Source: Choristoneura fumiferana (lineage: Eukaryota; Arthropoda; Insecta; Lepidoptera; Tortricidae). From it: a DNA stretch of 64,000 nt. Each line of letters opens with the position of its first letter. Position 1 is the first letter of the stretch. Location: contig NC_133483.1 in assembly GCF_025370935.1 (NCBI RefSeq), positions 3,233,632 to 3,297,631 of the forward strand. The letters run 5' to 3'. The position numbers were made by a program, and so were the translations under genes. Below are positions 10,830 through 22,195 of the stretch, piece after piece. The notes under the pieces were generated by a model, which worked only from the letters and a program-made list of their open reading frames with translations, was not told the DNA's origin and did no database searches.

Positions 10830-11065
10830 GATGTGGTGGTCTAGTGGTTCAAACCTGGCCCCAACTTTCAGTTTTTCAAAGTTCATGTGCATTACACTTG
10901 AAAATTTACAGAAGCTTTACGATAAAGGAAAACATCGTGAGGGACACAAACCTGTGGAGCAATTCCATGGTGTGTGTGAATTTTCCAATCTTCACTGGGC
11001 CTGTGTGGGAATTACAGTTAAAGCTCGTTCTGAGAGGAGGCCTGCGTACGTAGGTACGTATATCA
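10830..11065 (+). mobile_element. Old tRNA-derived SINE (family A)
   Basis: It matches the family A body block by block: GTGGTCTAGTGGTTCAAACC, GGAAAACATCGTGAGG, CAATTCCATGGTGTGTGTGA, CTGAGAGGAGGCCTG. Identity is clearly lower than among the other copies and the tail is altered, so it is an old insertion. Confidence 0.75.
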
Positions 11066-11690
11066 AAAAAAAAAGAAAAAAAGTTATGGTGATTCATGCA
11101 AATTTGCGTCCACCCACTCCAAATGTTATGGCTAATGTGTTCATTGGTTGTTTGTGAGCCTGTGTTTCTGTGGCGTGGTTGTAGCTCCGTGTGAACACTG
11201 CTTTAGTCACGAGATTAATTTTTTCATACAGTTTTGCTTTTCTTATCCAGCGTTGTAATGCGAGATTTGCAGGCAAAGTTGTACGCGGTCGCCAACTTAG
11301 AGTTACGACTGGGAGTTCGTAACTTTTTGTGTCGAGATATAAATTAACTAGATTTCTTCACTTTTTCTTCAGTAAATGAAGTCAGTTTGATAACAAAAGG
11401 GTTTTACGGGGTTTGTTTTCTGACTAGCTTTTACTTATTGGCGGTCATCGGTATCAAGTCGCATAATTTCTGAAAGTCATAATGTAATATTTGTCATAAT
11501 TTTTGATAGTAAACGTTTTTTCCCGCCGAAACCGCACATTATTCGGAAATATTTCAATCCCGTAAAACTCTATATAGGCTAGGTTTTATAACAATTCTGA
11601 ACAATTAATTGGGTTCAGAGAAAAAGAGTTATAACAAACAATAGGTACATTACGATAAACATGTAATTATGACTTTCAACAATATTAAAT
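11066..11690. other. No recognisable feature
   Basis: A+T-rich sequence; I see no gene or repeat match within the window. Confidence 0.5.
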
Positions 11691-11860
11691 GTTGTTGTAA
11701 CTCACGTCTTAAATCGAGCTTAGCTCGCGCGCTCGTGAGCGTGTAACGCAGCCGCCGAGTCGCGTTGCTCCTTAGAAGGGCTACAAATTAGCCCGAAACA
11801 TGTAGAGCTAAACTCGATTTAAGACGTGAGTTATCCGTTACAATATCATTTAAAATGAGA
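11690..11860. mobile_element. TIR element 'ACTCACGTCTTAAATCGAG', copy 1
   Basis: The left arm AACTCACGTCTTAAATCGAG is mirrored by CTCGATTTAAGACGTGAGTT. The inner block includes GCCGCCGAGTCGCGTTG and a TAGCCCGAAACATGT motif. Copies 2 and 3 are at 14786-14974 and 53945-54225. No transposase. Confidence 0.8.
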
Positions 11861-11864
11861 GTCT

Positions 11865-12495
11865 CGCAGTACTTTCACGTTTAAAACTTTCAAAAATTAC
11901 TTATGCGTCAATATTTTCTTCGGTAAGTAGTTGAATTTAAATTCACAAAGGAAAAACATTATGTTGTATATAAACCTGTTCAAAATTGATTTCATGCTTC
12001 TATCTCTAGATTTAGCGGTTGAGATTTACGGTTTATCAATATCAGATTAAAACATACCCTATAGGTTATTTAAGAGATCCAGCAATTTATACACTAAATC
12101 TCATTTAATTCTGTCTAGCCGTTTTACCTAACATGAAAAAGTACCCAATACAGACATGAATTTTCTCACGTTCATACTAATATTGTATGTACCTTACAAA
12201 TTATACCTCAATTCTTAGCAATTAAATCAAACCAGATACATAGCTTTCGTACACCTGATTATCAAAACATCCCTAAGTTTGTGGCAACCAATTAAGGAGG
12301 ATTGGACAAACAAACAAACAAGGGCGACCCTCGTCAATCAGGCGCAGTGATCCCGGCTTTTGCCACTGATATAAAATACTGGGTAACGCCTGGGGAATAC
12401 CCTATTCATAAAACGTTACCGATTTGTTACATCAGTGTGTTTTAGCTGGGGGCCACGTCTCCAAAAGATAATGCTAGAATGACCATCCATTTTTT
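11865..12495. other. No recognisable feature
   Basis: A+T-rich. A short (AAAC)n run lies at 12308-12320. No gene or match to other parts of the window was recognised. Confidence 0.45.
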
Positions 12496-13300
12496 TAACC
12501 GACTTCAAAAAATGAGGAGTCTATGTTCCCAATGTTTTTTTTTATGGATGTTCACCGATTACTCAGTCAATGAGGGCTATTCGCGAAATGGAATTCGCCG
12601 CTAGAAGGCGCTTAGTGTTAGCGTGAGGTCACCAAATGTCAATCTCCATAGTTTTTGGGTGAGCAACGCGGTGTTTATTTATAATAAGAATAAATTTGTG
12701 AATATTTTGCAATATCTGAAATTAATATAGAAAATAGGCGTTCCGGGCAATGAAATGTCTGTGTTCTGAGACAGTTTTGTCTTTCGGAAACTTTGTCCTC
12801 CTTTTTTCCGAACCCAAAACGGGGACTATGCAACACTTTGTGGTATGCTCGATATTTTTATGCTACGTTTAAGGTGTATTAAAATAATTTTAATCTAAAC
12901 TTTGTTTTCACGCCCGTAATAACAGACTTTTGCAAGCCATTACTTAAAAACCTCACGCAACAGTGCGGCATCTAGTGAGACAAAAAAACGATTAGCCCTC
13001 ATTGTGGACTTATTTTCAAAAAAAAAAAAATTTATTCGAAAGGGTACTCTTCTGAGGTGGTCCCATTGTCACCAAGTCAAGATCTGATGATGGGATTCCT
13101 AGGGAAATCGAGGGCAAACCTCAAATTTATAGCACACCTATGACGATTTTGCAATTTTAGCATTAAGATTAAGCATTTACATTCAGAAAGTGTCACTTGT
13201 AAACCGGACTTGATGAAGAAGACCGTAGATGGCCGTAGATGCTCGCGCGTCTATAAACGATCATGATTACTAAACCAAGATAAGCGACTAAGAAGAAGCT
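12496..13300 (+). repeat. 'TTAACCGACTTCAAAAAATG' repeat, copy 2 with interruptions
   Basis: The start matches 4405. A second shared block (GATCTGATGATGGGATTCCT, then AAATCGAGGG) lies near 13080, about 350 bp further on than in the first copy, so the interior has been expanded by unrelated DNA at about 12555-13010. The end is not sharply defined. Confidence 0.5.
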
Positions 13301-13483
13301 TTAAGTTAACGATTCTTTTGACTTGATCTGATGCTGAAGCAGGAAGGTAGGCAACGGAACTCTGTTATAAAACAACGTAACTAAGTCGTGTTTGGGCTTA
13401 ATAGAATCGTTGTGAGATGTACTTTGGCTACAAATCACTAAAAAGTGAGAAATAAAGATTTTTTTAACAAAAAAGTAATAGCC

Positions 13484-13604
13484 AAATGGTGCGTGCGAAG
13501 TTCCCAATCCGCAACTGGGCCCGCGTGGGAACTATGGCCCAAGCCCTCTTGTTCTGAGAGGAGGCCTGTGCCCAGCAGTGGGACGTATATAGGCTGGGAT
13601 GATG
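13484..13604 (+). mobile_element. SINE family A, 5'-truncated copy
   Basis: Only the 3' part is present, from AAGTTCCCAATCCGC to GGCTGGGATGATG. AATAGCC flanks it at 13477-13483 and 13605-13611. A small reversed fragment of the same SINE (CAGTTCCCACGCGGGC) follows at 13638-13675. Confidence 0.85.
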
Positions 13605-13815
13605 AATAGCCTATACGTTCCACATGGGAGGGTTGGGATGCAGTTCCCACGCGGGCTTAGTGCGGATTGGGAACTACATTCCTAGCTAGCTACCTTTCAC
13701 TGGCTAGCTATAATTACTAACATAGTCTTAAGGAAAATACGAAAAAATTGGGATCAAGTTGTCTGAATAAATAAATAATTATTAATACCATTAAATTTCT
13801 TCGCAGTGTGCATTT

Positions 13816-14099
13816 TGTGCGTGGCGGCCTAGTGGTTTGACCTATCAGCAGCATCTCAAGCGGAGGGTCGTGGATTCAAACCCCGGCTCGCACCTCTGAG
13901 TTTTTCGAAATTCGTGTGCGGAATTACATTTGTAATTTACCACGAGCTTTGCGGTGAAGGAAAACATCGCGAGGAAACCTGCACAAACCTGCGAAGCAAT
14001 TCAATGGTGCGTGTGAAGTTCCCAATCCGCACTGTGCCCGCGTGGGAACTATGGCCTGTGCCCAGTAGTCGGACGTATATAGGCTGGAATGATGGGATG
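13816..14099 (+). mobile_element. SINE family A, full-length copy
   Basis: tRNA-like head with A box GCCTAGTGGTTTGACC and B box GGATTCAAACCCC, then the body (CTCTGAGTTTTTCGAAATTC, GGAAAACATCGCGAGGAAAC) and a tail ending GGCTGGAATGATGG. GTGTGCATTT flanks it at 13806-13815 and 14100-14109, a 10-bp target duplication that fixes both ends. Transcription would be by RNA polymerase III. A short deletion removes CAAGCCCTCTTGTTC near the tail. Confidence 0.9.
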
Positions 14100-14785
14100 G
14101 TGTGCATTTAAGTATGTTTTCTTTCGCCGTGTGGCTTATGGTAAATTTGAAAATGTAATTTCGCGCATAAATTCCAAAAAACACAGACGTGCGAGCCCGG
14201 GCTCAAACCTACGATCTTCCTTCTGCTTTAGAAGAGGTCAAAGCACTAGACTACGCCGACTTATTTTCTATGACGGTACAGAGAAGTTACATGCGTTTCG
14301 GGTGACAGGCTGTTTGTTTATTTGTTCATGCGCATACGAACCTATATATTTATCTTCAGAACGGTTAAATCGATTAATATGCGGTTTTCTGTATTCGGTT
14401 TGTACTTTATCGACGATGGTTCTTAGATAGGTGTTATTACGTTTATCCGCTAGGGTTCGCTACAATACGATTTTTTTAAATTATTTAGTAGCAAAATCTT
14501 TATTCTGTGTATTTATCAACTCACCTCCACGTACTAATCTAAAACTCTCTGCGTTTATCTCAGAGTGCGTGACTAAAGCAACGAATAGATAACACGACAA
14601 TTAAACGATAGCGAATTTTGCCTTGATTATTAAACTACTTGGATTAATTAGGTATGTACTTTGAAATCCTAAAGTACCACAAACTTTAGGCAATTTCAGA
14701 AATAGCTTGTAAATTAAACTAGGTATGCCTTTGTAGATTTGATTATACTTTTTTGAACATGAAACTACCGTGAGACTCACTCATA
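14100..14785. other. No recognisable feature
   Basis: No gene. A 113-codon plus frame at 14089-14430 starts inside the SINE and has no motif. Confidence 0.45.
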
Positions 14786-14974
14786 TTAAATGATATTGTA
14801 ACGGATAACTCACGTCTTAAACCGAGGTTAGCTCGACATGTTTCGGGTGTGCGTGTTGCGGCAGCCGCCGAGTCGCGTTCGTGTGCTCCTGAGAAGAAGG
14901 GCTACGAAATAGCCCGAAACATGTCGAGCTAAACTCGGTTTAAGACGTGAGTTATCCGTTACAATATCATTTAA
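14786..14974. mobile_element. TIR element 'ACTCACGTCTTAAACCGAG', copy 2
   Basis: The inverted ends start TTAAATGATATTGTAACGG on the left and finish CCGTTACAATATCATTTAA on the right, followed inwards by GATAACTCACGTCTTAAACC and its mirror. An inner TAGCCCGAAACATGTCGAGC occurs once in each orientation. The left flank (CATGAAACTACCGTGAGACT) recurs, reversed, beside copy 3, so the full element may be longer. Confidence 0.8.
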
Positions 14975-15307
14975 TTGGATTATACTTCGTTTTTTATCAT
15001 TAGAAAAAGGGTAAACAATCTTGACTAGACTTTTTATTGAAAAACATTTAAAAAAACAGTACTTAACTATTACTTATGATACCAAAAGCATGTAAATGAT
15101 CATATCCATATATATGTCCTTAATAGTTGCTACATATTTGCAATGACTTAATTATTTATGAAAAGCGTTTTTCAATAAAAAGACACGTCAAGATCGTTTG
15201 CCATCTTTCTAATGCTAAAAAAATCGAAGTATAGAACTTGTTTGTGTGCTATTCAGCTTGTTTCTACTGTCAAATACTGGTGACGTTTTGTGTCGTTGAT
15301 TAAATCA

Positions 15308-15447
15308 GCTGGGCTACTACGAAATTCAAAAATCGAAGTTCGTATCGTACCGTCCCGCTGACGCTATATTAATTAATACGAGAGTGAAAGGGACAGAGGG
15401 ACAGTAAGATAACGAACTTCGATTTTCCAATTTCGCAGTAGCCCAGC
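15308..15447. mobile_element. Foldback MITE 'GGGCTACTACGAAATTC', copy 1
   Basis: Left arm CTGGGCTACTACGAAATTC and right arm TTTCGCAGTAGCCCAG, continued by AAAAATCGAAGTTCG and GAACTTCGATTTT. The centre has ACGAGAGTGAAAGGGACAG. Related units: 15451-15575, 49890-50005, 50012-50142. Confidence 0.75.
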
Positions 15448-15450
15448 AGG

Positions 15451-15575
15451 GGAGCTATTACGAAATTCAAAAATCGAAATTTGTATCGTACTATCCCTTT
15501 TACTCTCGTATTATATACTATAAGCGTCAACGGGACGGCAACATACGAAGTTCGAATTTTGCACTTCGTAGTATA
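15451..15575. mobile_element. Foldback MITE of the same family, copy 2
   Basis: It lies 4 bp after copy 1 and in reverse internal order: AGCTATTACGAAATTC, AAAAATCGAAATTTG, CCTTTTACTCTCGTAT, then GAAGTTCGAATTTTGCACTT. Two neighbouring copies suggest tandem or repeated insertion. Confidence 0.65.
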
Positions 15576-15911
15576 CGAGCAGTACGAATCTTGCAGTTTG
15601 GCCAGTACTTCAGGTTAGCATACAGTGTAAACTGGAGAGCTACACGGTACAGTTTAGAATAGTTTAACTTGACGACTTGTACGTTCCAGTACTTAGTTCG
15701 GGAGAGGGAAGGTGCCCCGGATCTAAGGGGGGGCAAACCGGGGCATTTGCCCGGGCGGCAGTTTCATGGGGGCGCCAAATCCTTGAGACAAGAAAAGAAG
15801 AAAAATGCTACTCATTGGCAGTTTTAACAGTTTTTCTCAAACACTGAAGGGAGGGGGCGCCACCATCAAGGTGTTGCCCGTTCGAAAAAAACGTAGATCC
15901 GGGGCCGGGAG

Positions 15912-16004
15912 GTCATTCACGATGACGCGTGCGCGTGCCGTGGTTCTTATTACAATGTACTTAATATCTAATTTTGACAAAATCACGCGTCTTCGTGGAT
16001 GGCA
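15912..16004. mobile_element. Short MITE 'TCATTCACGATGACGCGTG', copy A
   Basis: About 90 bp. Left TCATTCACGATGACGCGTG; right CACGCGTCTTCGTGGATGGC as an imperfect inverted match; interior GTGGTTCTTATTACAATGT. Copies B and C are at 19398-19485 and 57894-58040. Confidence 0.75.
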
Positions 16005-16503
16005 CTACTATACACTGCTACGTTGTCGCTGACCGTTCTTGTTTGAGCTTTTATATAAATTTGTCAGAATGCAGACAATGACAAGGTACTTACTACAGTA
16101 TGAAGATATCTTTTTTTCCTCTGATATTTTAACGAGGCTTTAGCACACCAAATGTGACTATGTCAGCCTCAAGATATCTTTGATCTCGACTATACAAAAA
16201 TACTAGTTGAGTTAGGTGTATAAGGTAAAATTTAGCTTCGCTATCCGCCGGTAGATGGCGACGTACGCCTTTTGTTTCAAGGTAACGTCAGGTCGCCTAG
16301 AAATACATAACTAGGCTTTCTAGTATTTACCGTTATTAAATAAATTAATTTCCGTTTCTAAAATTAATATTCTTATATTTCTTGTGAAAATTTCCGACAA
16401 CTTTTCCAACTTTTTGAAAAGAAAACTTCCCTCTGTGAGTTTTTGGTCATAATATATATACTTAACAACCCATGTCCAGTGCGCTCCCTGTACTAGGTGG
16501 TAC

Positions 16504-16975
16504 TAGGGATGGTAATCGATTAAGGGCGCTCATGGTATCGATTAGTCGATTAATCGAATCGATATCGAACATTCCTACGGTGTTGCCAGATGTACCACTT
16601 TTCCGCGTTTTACACCGCCTTTTATAAGGAGGTACGGCACACTCTAGGTGCCAAATTCAGACTTTTTACAGTTTAAATGTGTTTAAAGTGAAATAAAATG
16701 GGTGACACTATTTCCCGGCCGTAAAATACCGACCCGATATTTCGTGTACTCGCCCATACAAACTGGTGTCAAACTGACAAGAGTTTCTATGGGCGTGTAC
16801 ACCAAATATCATGTCGGTATTTCCATGTCGGTATTTTACGGCCGGGAAATAGAGTCACCCATTATTTTTCACTTTAAAAAAAAATTAGATTAGATCGTTA
16901 TTTAATTTTTTCGATTAATCGATTACTTCTCGATAATTTTACATGGATTAATCGAATCGATATCGAGCATCCCTA
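16504..16975. mobile_element. hAT-like element with TAGGGATG ends
   Basis: The left end TAGGGATGGTAATCGATTA and right end CATCCCTA, with ATCGATTAATCGAATCGATA motifs on both sides, form inverted termini. hAT ends often read CAGGGATG, hence the tentative class. A second palindromic element sits inside at 16700-16860. The target duplication is not clean. Confidence 0.55.
16700..16860. mobile_element. MITE 'GGGTGACACTATTTCCCGG', copy 1
   Basis: The ends GGGTGACACTATTTCCCGGC and CCGGGAAATAGAGTCACCC, with TAAAATACCGAC and GTCGGTATTTTA next inward, are the same termini as the 43821-44110 element, which shows an 8-bp duplication. Here the inverted symmetry extends further out (TTTAAAGTGAAAT against TTTTTCACTTTAAA). 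Nested in the 16504-16975 element. Confidence 0.75.
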
Positions 16976-17698
16976 CCCTGTACCAGATGCTGATAAAGAC
17001 AATTTTTTCTAAATTGTAGAGCCTCATAACGTCGTATTATGAAGCGATTATAAAAAAAACTTGCACTAATTTTCACCTACTGGCTTGTCTTTAGCAAAGA
17101 CAAAATAAAATGTATTACCTTTTTTTAATATTTTTTTTTGTTACAACCGCCAATGGTCCGCAGCATCATTAAGCCGGTGTCAACTGATATCATGGCGACG
17201 GGGACTGAGCGAGACCATTAGTCCGCGCGACCCCGTGTCTGACCCGGCCTATGAAAAATAGTACTATTCGTTTGAGATGAACATTACGACACGAACAAAC
17301 GAATGGGAACGTATAAGGTGGCAATCAATGCCAATGGTTGCCACAGAACTGATAGTAAGAATAATAAATTTAATGTGTCACGCACGGGTAAAACAGCAAT
17401 CTCGTTAACTTGGCCTTAATTTTTTTCTTTTGACTTTTGTATCGATCTAAAAATAGACTTTTGCAGCAATTGTTCTTTGAAACAAAACCGGCTAAGAGCG
17501 TGCTGAGACACCGGGAGTGGAGGGTTCCCTGCTAATACGCCGCAAATATTTAATATTAGGACTGAAGCTGTACTGCTGATATGATGATGATTCAATATTA
17601 AGTTTTGATCGAGAAAGCCCGCTAGACTATGATATATTTTTTATTATTAAGTAAACAAAAAAAAATTAACATATAGCCAATGGGTTTTCACAGAGGCT
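16976..17698. other. No recognisable feature
   Basis: No gene. Around 17150-17240 the DNA is more GC-rich, but no frame or motif was recognised. Confidence 0.45.
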
Positions 17699-17832
17699 AA
17701 ATATCGCTAGATGGCGTTAGTGTCGTGCGGTCCGTTTGACGTTTGCTTGCGATTGGCTCATTTAGTTATTTAACCAATCACGAGCAAACGTCAAACGGAC
17801 CTGCTCGATACTAACGCCATCTAGCGATATTT
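17699..17832. mobile_element. Foldback MITE
   Basis: The left arm AAATATCGCTAGATGGCGTT, then GTCCGTTTGACGTTTGCT, and the right arm AGCAAACGTCAAACGGAC, then AACGCCATCTAGCGATATTT, are almost fully complementary, about 58 bp per arm around a short centre. Non-coding. Confidence 0.85.
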
Positions 17833-17872
17833 GTGCAACATTTTTTAGCTCAGAACATTCTAGAACATTGAC

Positions 17873-18205
17873 GCGCTTCATCCGCGTCGAATTCGTTACG
17901 CGCGGGAACTGCAATTTTCTTGGATAAAAACGATCCTAAGTCCTTCTCAGGGACTCAAATATCTGTATACCGAATTTGAAAGAAATTACTAATAGAGAAG
18001 ACACACAGATACATTAAAATATACACAATTACACACAAATAAACCAAAAAAAAACTAGAAAACACACATGAAAATGGTAACATATATTTATTTATAATAG
18101 TACCTAAAGTACCTAGTATTTCATTTAAATCGGTTCGGCGGCTTAGACGTGAATAAATAACAAATAAAGAAACACACTTACAAATTTTCGCATTTCTAAT
18201 ATTTC
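17873..18205 (+). repeat. Lepidoptera-type interspersed repeat, degraded copy
   Basis: It begins GCGCTTCATCCGCGTCG and runs through CGCGGGAACTGCAATTTTCT and GTCCTTCTCAGGGACTC to AAATTTTCGCATTTCTAATA. Same family as 6990-7611 and 55325-55510 (reversed). Confidence 0.6.
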
Positions 18206-19397
18206 TGCGATATTTTTTACCTCGGAAACTACCAAATTATATAATATCAATATCAATGTACGAAGACTTTACGTCTTTATACTCGTATGTAAAACGAATT
18301 CACTTACGTACCTACCTAAGCAAACATGATCGTTGCCTCGGCACTAAGTAAAATTGAATTTGTAAGAAGAACAAAACAAACAGCTTTGAATGTATAAAAC
18401 TCGTGTATCAAATTCAGCACAATTCCATGCTCCTTTTTGAAACTGGTTTAAAATGCACGGAAGCATTTATATTAAGTTTAAAATGTATAGTGAGAGCCTA
18501 CTGTACGGAATGGAGGAGCGTAATTTAAATTAGACTTTAAACGTAGTTGGATTTTCATATTTTTCATTTGCATGAAGAAATTAATTTATTTCTGCCTATG
18601 CAGAAATGATTGCAATAAAATTCAAGGTTGTTCAGCTATTCGGCAAAAGATGGCGGTTTTTGTTCAAAAATAAATCAGTACTTAGTAAATTGTAACTAAT
18701 CGGGAAACACAAGATCGGTCACTGGGTGGACCGACGATATTGTGAGAGTTAGAATGTGTCATCTTGTATTTGAAATTTACTTTCTCAACCTCGTATCTGG
18801 CCACATAAATTGCTTTAGAATCATCTTTATGTTAAGTACCATAGAGTGCTAATTTGTTGTATATGATTCGGGTAGATACGTGATTGAGAAAGTAAGCAGA
18901 GGATATTACCGTATCTGCATAGTGTGTGATAGTTTCAAATAATTAAGTTTTTTATACGCAGATAAAAATATTATCGCATCTGCGTAGTGTGTGAGACGCT
19001 TTAGACAAGGATAAGGCAGGAAAGAAATACTAGCATGTGTACACGAAAGTAGCGCCATTTACTGCATAGAGAAGAGCGTTTTGGAAAGAGACAGATGTAC
19101 ACAGATTTTTCAAAAATCACTTGAAGAAAAAAGTATACGGTTAAACTTTGCATATCTGTATTTTCATTATAATAATATACCTACAGGATATGGCAAATTC
19201 AGGAGTTGTCAAATGTCGTATTCGAATTGAACTCACAGTAAAATAGCGATATAATTATGAAGTTGTAATAAGTTATTAAACTGCGGTGGAGAGGCCTGTC
19301 ACTTCCACCACATAATCCAGGTGATAATTTCCCTAAAGTTTAATTTAAACTTCCGCACTCGGCGAATTAATTAATTGTTTAAATATATATAGGTAGA
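18206..19397. other. No recognisable gene; weak internal repeats
   Basis: A GATATTACCGTATCTGCATA block at about 18902 recurs as ATATTATCGCATCTGCGTA near 18968. The end near 19190-19230 resembles the left end of the 52747-53122 element. No gene was recognised. Confidence 0.45.
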
Positions 19398-19485
19398 GTC
19401 ATTCACGATGACGCGTGTCGTGGTTCTTATTACAATGTCATTAATGCCTAATTTTGACAAAATCACGCGTCTTCGTGGATGGCAC
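19398..19485. mobile_element. Short MITE 'TCATTCACGATGACGCGTG', copy B
   Basis: An intact 88-bp copy that serves as the empty-site reference for copy C at 57894-58040, which carries an insertion at its GTCTT. Confidence 0.8.
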
Positions 19486-19734
19486 TAGGTATACGTGTAT
19501 TATGAGCCTTAGGTATACAGGGTGGCTCGTTTAGATAGGTCAGTATGGGAAAGTATGAAACTATAAGACATATGAAGATCTGTTCTTAGGAATCGTGTCA
19601 TCGATTTTAATAACAAGAAAAACTGCATTCAAATATTTAAAAAAACCTTTTGCACCCCACGGTGGAACTTTGGAATCAGCTTGCTTGAACTAAGTTATGT
19701 TCAAAAATCGCGCCTCCTTCTGTCACAAATGGCC

Positions 19735-19845
19735 GGCAACGCATCCGTAACTCAACTTATGTTATGGATGCCCATGGGCGGCAGTGATTGCTTTCCATAA
19801 GGTGACCCGCCTGGTTGTTTGCCTCTATCATATAATAAAGTGAAG
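19735..19845 (-). repeat. Reversed repeat fragment resembling the 28895 repeat
   Basis: GCGGCAGTGATTGCTTTCC and GGTGACCCGCCTGGTTGTTT are the reverse of a block seen at 28895-28975. Probably part of a dispersed retroelement. No clear ends. Confidence 0.4.
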
Positions 19846-20144
19846 CGACGTATCTCTGTATTATTTACTCAGATAAATAGAAATGGCATCACAGATACCT
19901 ACATATAGAGAAAAACAGACCCTAAATCTAACAAGAAAAAAAACCGGCAAGAGCGTGTCGGACTCGCCCAAAATAGGATTCCGTAGCCATTACAAAAAAA
20001 ATAAGTAATATTTTTCTAAGGATTTCGTATTTTATACGGAATCTCCCAAGTTTAGGTATATTTTATACCTTAGGCTGCTATTTACTCTTAAACTACTAAT
20101 AATTCTCAAGCAAACTTAGCCGTTATAGTTTTTCTTGAAAGTTT

Positions 20145-20302
20145 TTTTTTTTTTTTTTTATTCGGGCGGATGGCAAACGAGCAAGTGGGTCTCCTGATGT
20201 AAGAGATCACCACCGCCCATAGACAACTGCAACACAGGGTATTGCAGATGCGTTTGCCAACCTAGAGGCCTAAGATGGAATACCTCAAGTGCCAGTTATT
20301 TC
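20145..20302 (-). mobile_element. Poly-A-tailed SINE-like insertion, minus strand
   Basis: It opens with a run of about 17 T's (a poly-A tail on the minus strand), then GCAAACGAGCAAGTGGGTCT, ACCACCGCCCATAGACAA and GGAATACCTCAAGTGCCAG. AGTTT lies on both sides (20140-20144, 20303-20307), and copies B and C of the host element lack it, so the ends are exact to within the A/T run. Confidence 0.8.
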
Positions 20303-20541
20303 AGTTTGATATACTTACTACCATCCTGAATTTTTTTCAAATTTTTCCGCCCCTGTTTAGATTTTAGAGCGAGGGGACGCTCGATTTTAATGAAAATTTG
20401 CACTTTAAAGTTGAATATATTGCAAAAAGATCACTAAATCGTTTTAGCAACCCCCTAATGGTAATACCTATTCAACGATACCCCACACTACAAGGTTGGA
20501 TGAGAAAAAAAAATCCCCCCGCTTTACGTCTATGGGAGGTA

Positions 20542-20678
20542 CAGTCGCCATCAGATATTTCGGAGCGGGCTAGGTGATCAAAAATATCGATACATGAACT
20601 CTAATACCTTAATAATAAAGTGCATGTGCCGATATTTTTGACTACCTTGGCCGCTCCAAAATATCTGATTTGCGACTG
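20542..20678. mobile_element. Tc1/mariner-type MITE with TA duplication
   Basis: Inverted ends CAGTCGCCATCAGATATTTC and AAATATCTGATTTGCGACTG, then CGGAGCGG and CCGCTCC, and CAAAAATATCG and CGATATTTTTG. Flanked by TA (20540-20541, 20679-20680). The same stretch of copy C reads GGGAGGTACTCTAAAA near 26367 with a single TA: a natural empty site. Confidence 0.92.
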
Positions 20679-21259
20679 TACTCTAAAAAAAATTGCTTTT
20701 GAATTTTTTATTGTGCCATTTTGTCGGCATAGTTTACATATATATCCGTGCAAAATTACAGCTTTCTAGCATTGATAGTCCCTGAGCAAAGCCGCGGACG
20801 GACGGACAGACAGACAGACAGACATGGCGCAACTATAAGGGTTCCGTTTTTACCATTTTGGCTCCGGAACCCTAAAAATACTGCTAAATCTGAAACATAA
20901 ATACCTGAGCATAATTTAAATTAGTACCTAAGTAAATACTTAATTAAAATTTAAGGTAACACTGGTGGTTATCCGCACAAATATCGCTCCGCGGTGTGGA
21001 CGTCCGGGTCCAATTAACACTGATTCAATATTAACCCAGTCGATTGTCAACTGATTTACACAGCACTTTAATCTCACTGGCAGTGGCGCAGGCTTTATAC
21101 CTACACCTCGTTTCCCACCGGGTTGCCTAAATTTTTTATGTATTATCACTACTACCAAACTCATTCAATTCGTGTACACATTTACAAAATATCTGTTAAT
21201 AAAACGCGTAGTATTTTAATTGTGCTACATTTTACTACGAGTAGTTGTCATTAAATTGT

Positions 21260-21687
21260 AATTGGGCGTTTTCAGAAAAAGTTATTGAAACGACTTTTTT
21301 TTAGATTTGGATGAAATTTCGTTTTCCTACTCAGGCAGTAGTCCCATGGGACAAGTGGCACTAATATTTTTATCATATTATTGTCCCAAAAGTCCCATTA
21401 CCGTCATGCTCAAATGGAACTCATAATGGGTACGATCACAGTAGGAGCATTTTCGATTGTAATAGGAGAAAATTAGTGTCCCAGGTTTTTCATATAATTT
21501 TGTGTTATCCATTACACTATCGCCACAGAAACGTGTATGAAAACGGTAACGTAATGGAATAAAAATTTTGGGACACTTTTTGTCTCCTATTACGATCGAA
21601 AGTGCTCCTGATTCAGAGTAGGAAAACGAAATTTCATCCAAATCTAAAAAAAGTAGTTTCAATATTTTTTTCTGAAAACCCCCAATT
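21260..21687. mobile_element. TIR element, about 428 bp
   Basis: Inverted ends of about 75 bp: AATTGGGCGTTTTCAGAAAA on the left and TTTCTGAAAACCCCCAATT on the right, followed by TTTAGATTTGGATGAAATTT and CGTTTTCCTACTC mirrored exactly. Sub-terminal GTCCCA motifs recur inside. A 94-codon minus frame across it has no transposase motif. Confidence 0.82.
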
Positions 21688-21829
21688 TCGTTACATTTCC
21701 AGTCATCATATCAATTTAGATTGTTACTAGATACTATTCACTCCGCTACGCTTAAACCACTAGATTCGGCTGTTGAATTAATATTCCGGGATTTTATTAT
21801 TATTAAGATACAGGCACTGCCTAGTTTGG

Positions 21830-21910
21830 GGCCCGCTGACACTGTATTTTAAGTTATACTGTTTCTAATCAATAAAAACTTTTCATTTCATTTTTTCATT
21901 TCATTCCAAA
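21830..21910 (+). mobile_element. LINE 3' end with (TTCAT)n tail
   Basis: GGGCCCGCTGACACTGTATT, then ATCAATAAAAAC (a polyadenylation-like signal), then a TTTCATTTCATTTTTTCATT tail: a common shape for non-LTR retrotransposon ends. The coding part is not recognisable. Confidence 0.4.
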
Positions 21911-22009
21911 TGGAATAACCAAAAATAACATCGTGTGATATCATTAAAGTTTACATAGAAGCCACCTGTACCAAACTTAACTCACTCACTAACTCAGTCA
22001 CTAAATTTA

Positions 22010-22195
22010 GCGTGTTATTTGGAGATGTTATCCCCATCTCGTAGAAGTATCGGGATAAAAAGGTATCTGTTAATCCAGATTATAAATTAACTTTTTGCCC
22101 AACTTCACCCAAATCCGTCCAGCCGTTTCAGCGTGAAGATTAATAACAAACATACTCACTCATTCACAAACTTCCGCATTTATATATTAGTAGGA
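22010..22195 (+). repeat. Lepidoptera-type interspersed repeat, 3' part
   Basis: ATCTCGTAGAAGTATCGGGA, then CCGTCCAGCCGTTTCAGCGT, ending CTTCCGCATTTATATATTAG. This is the 3' portion of the repeat described at 1-1320. Confidence 0.7.

Larger units (their letters stand above)
19943..20878 (+). repeat. 'ACCGGCC...CCCTAAAAA' interspersed element, copy A with two insertions
   Basis: It starts ACCGGCAAGAGCGTGTCGGA and ends CGGAACCCTAAAAA after a (GACA)n run. GGATTCCGTAGCC near the start mirrors GGCTCCGGAACC near the end. Compared with copy C it contains two extra pieces, at 20145-20302 and 20542-20678, each with a target duplication. Outside those, A and C are nearly identical across about 26040-26380. 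No protein; class unresolved. Confidence 0.8.
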
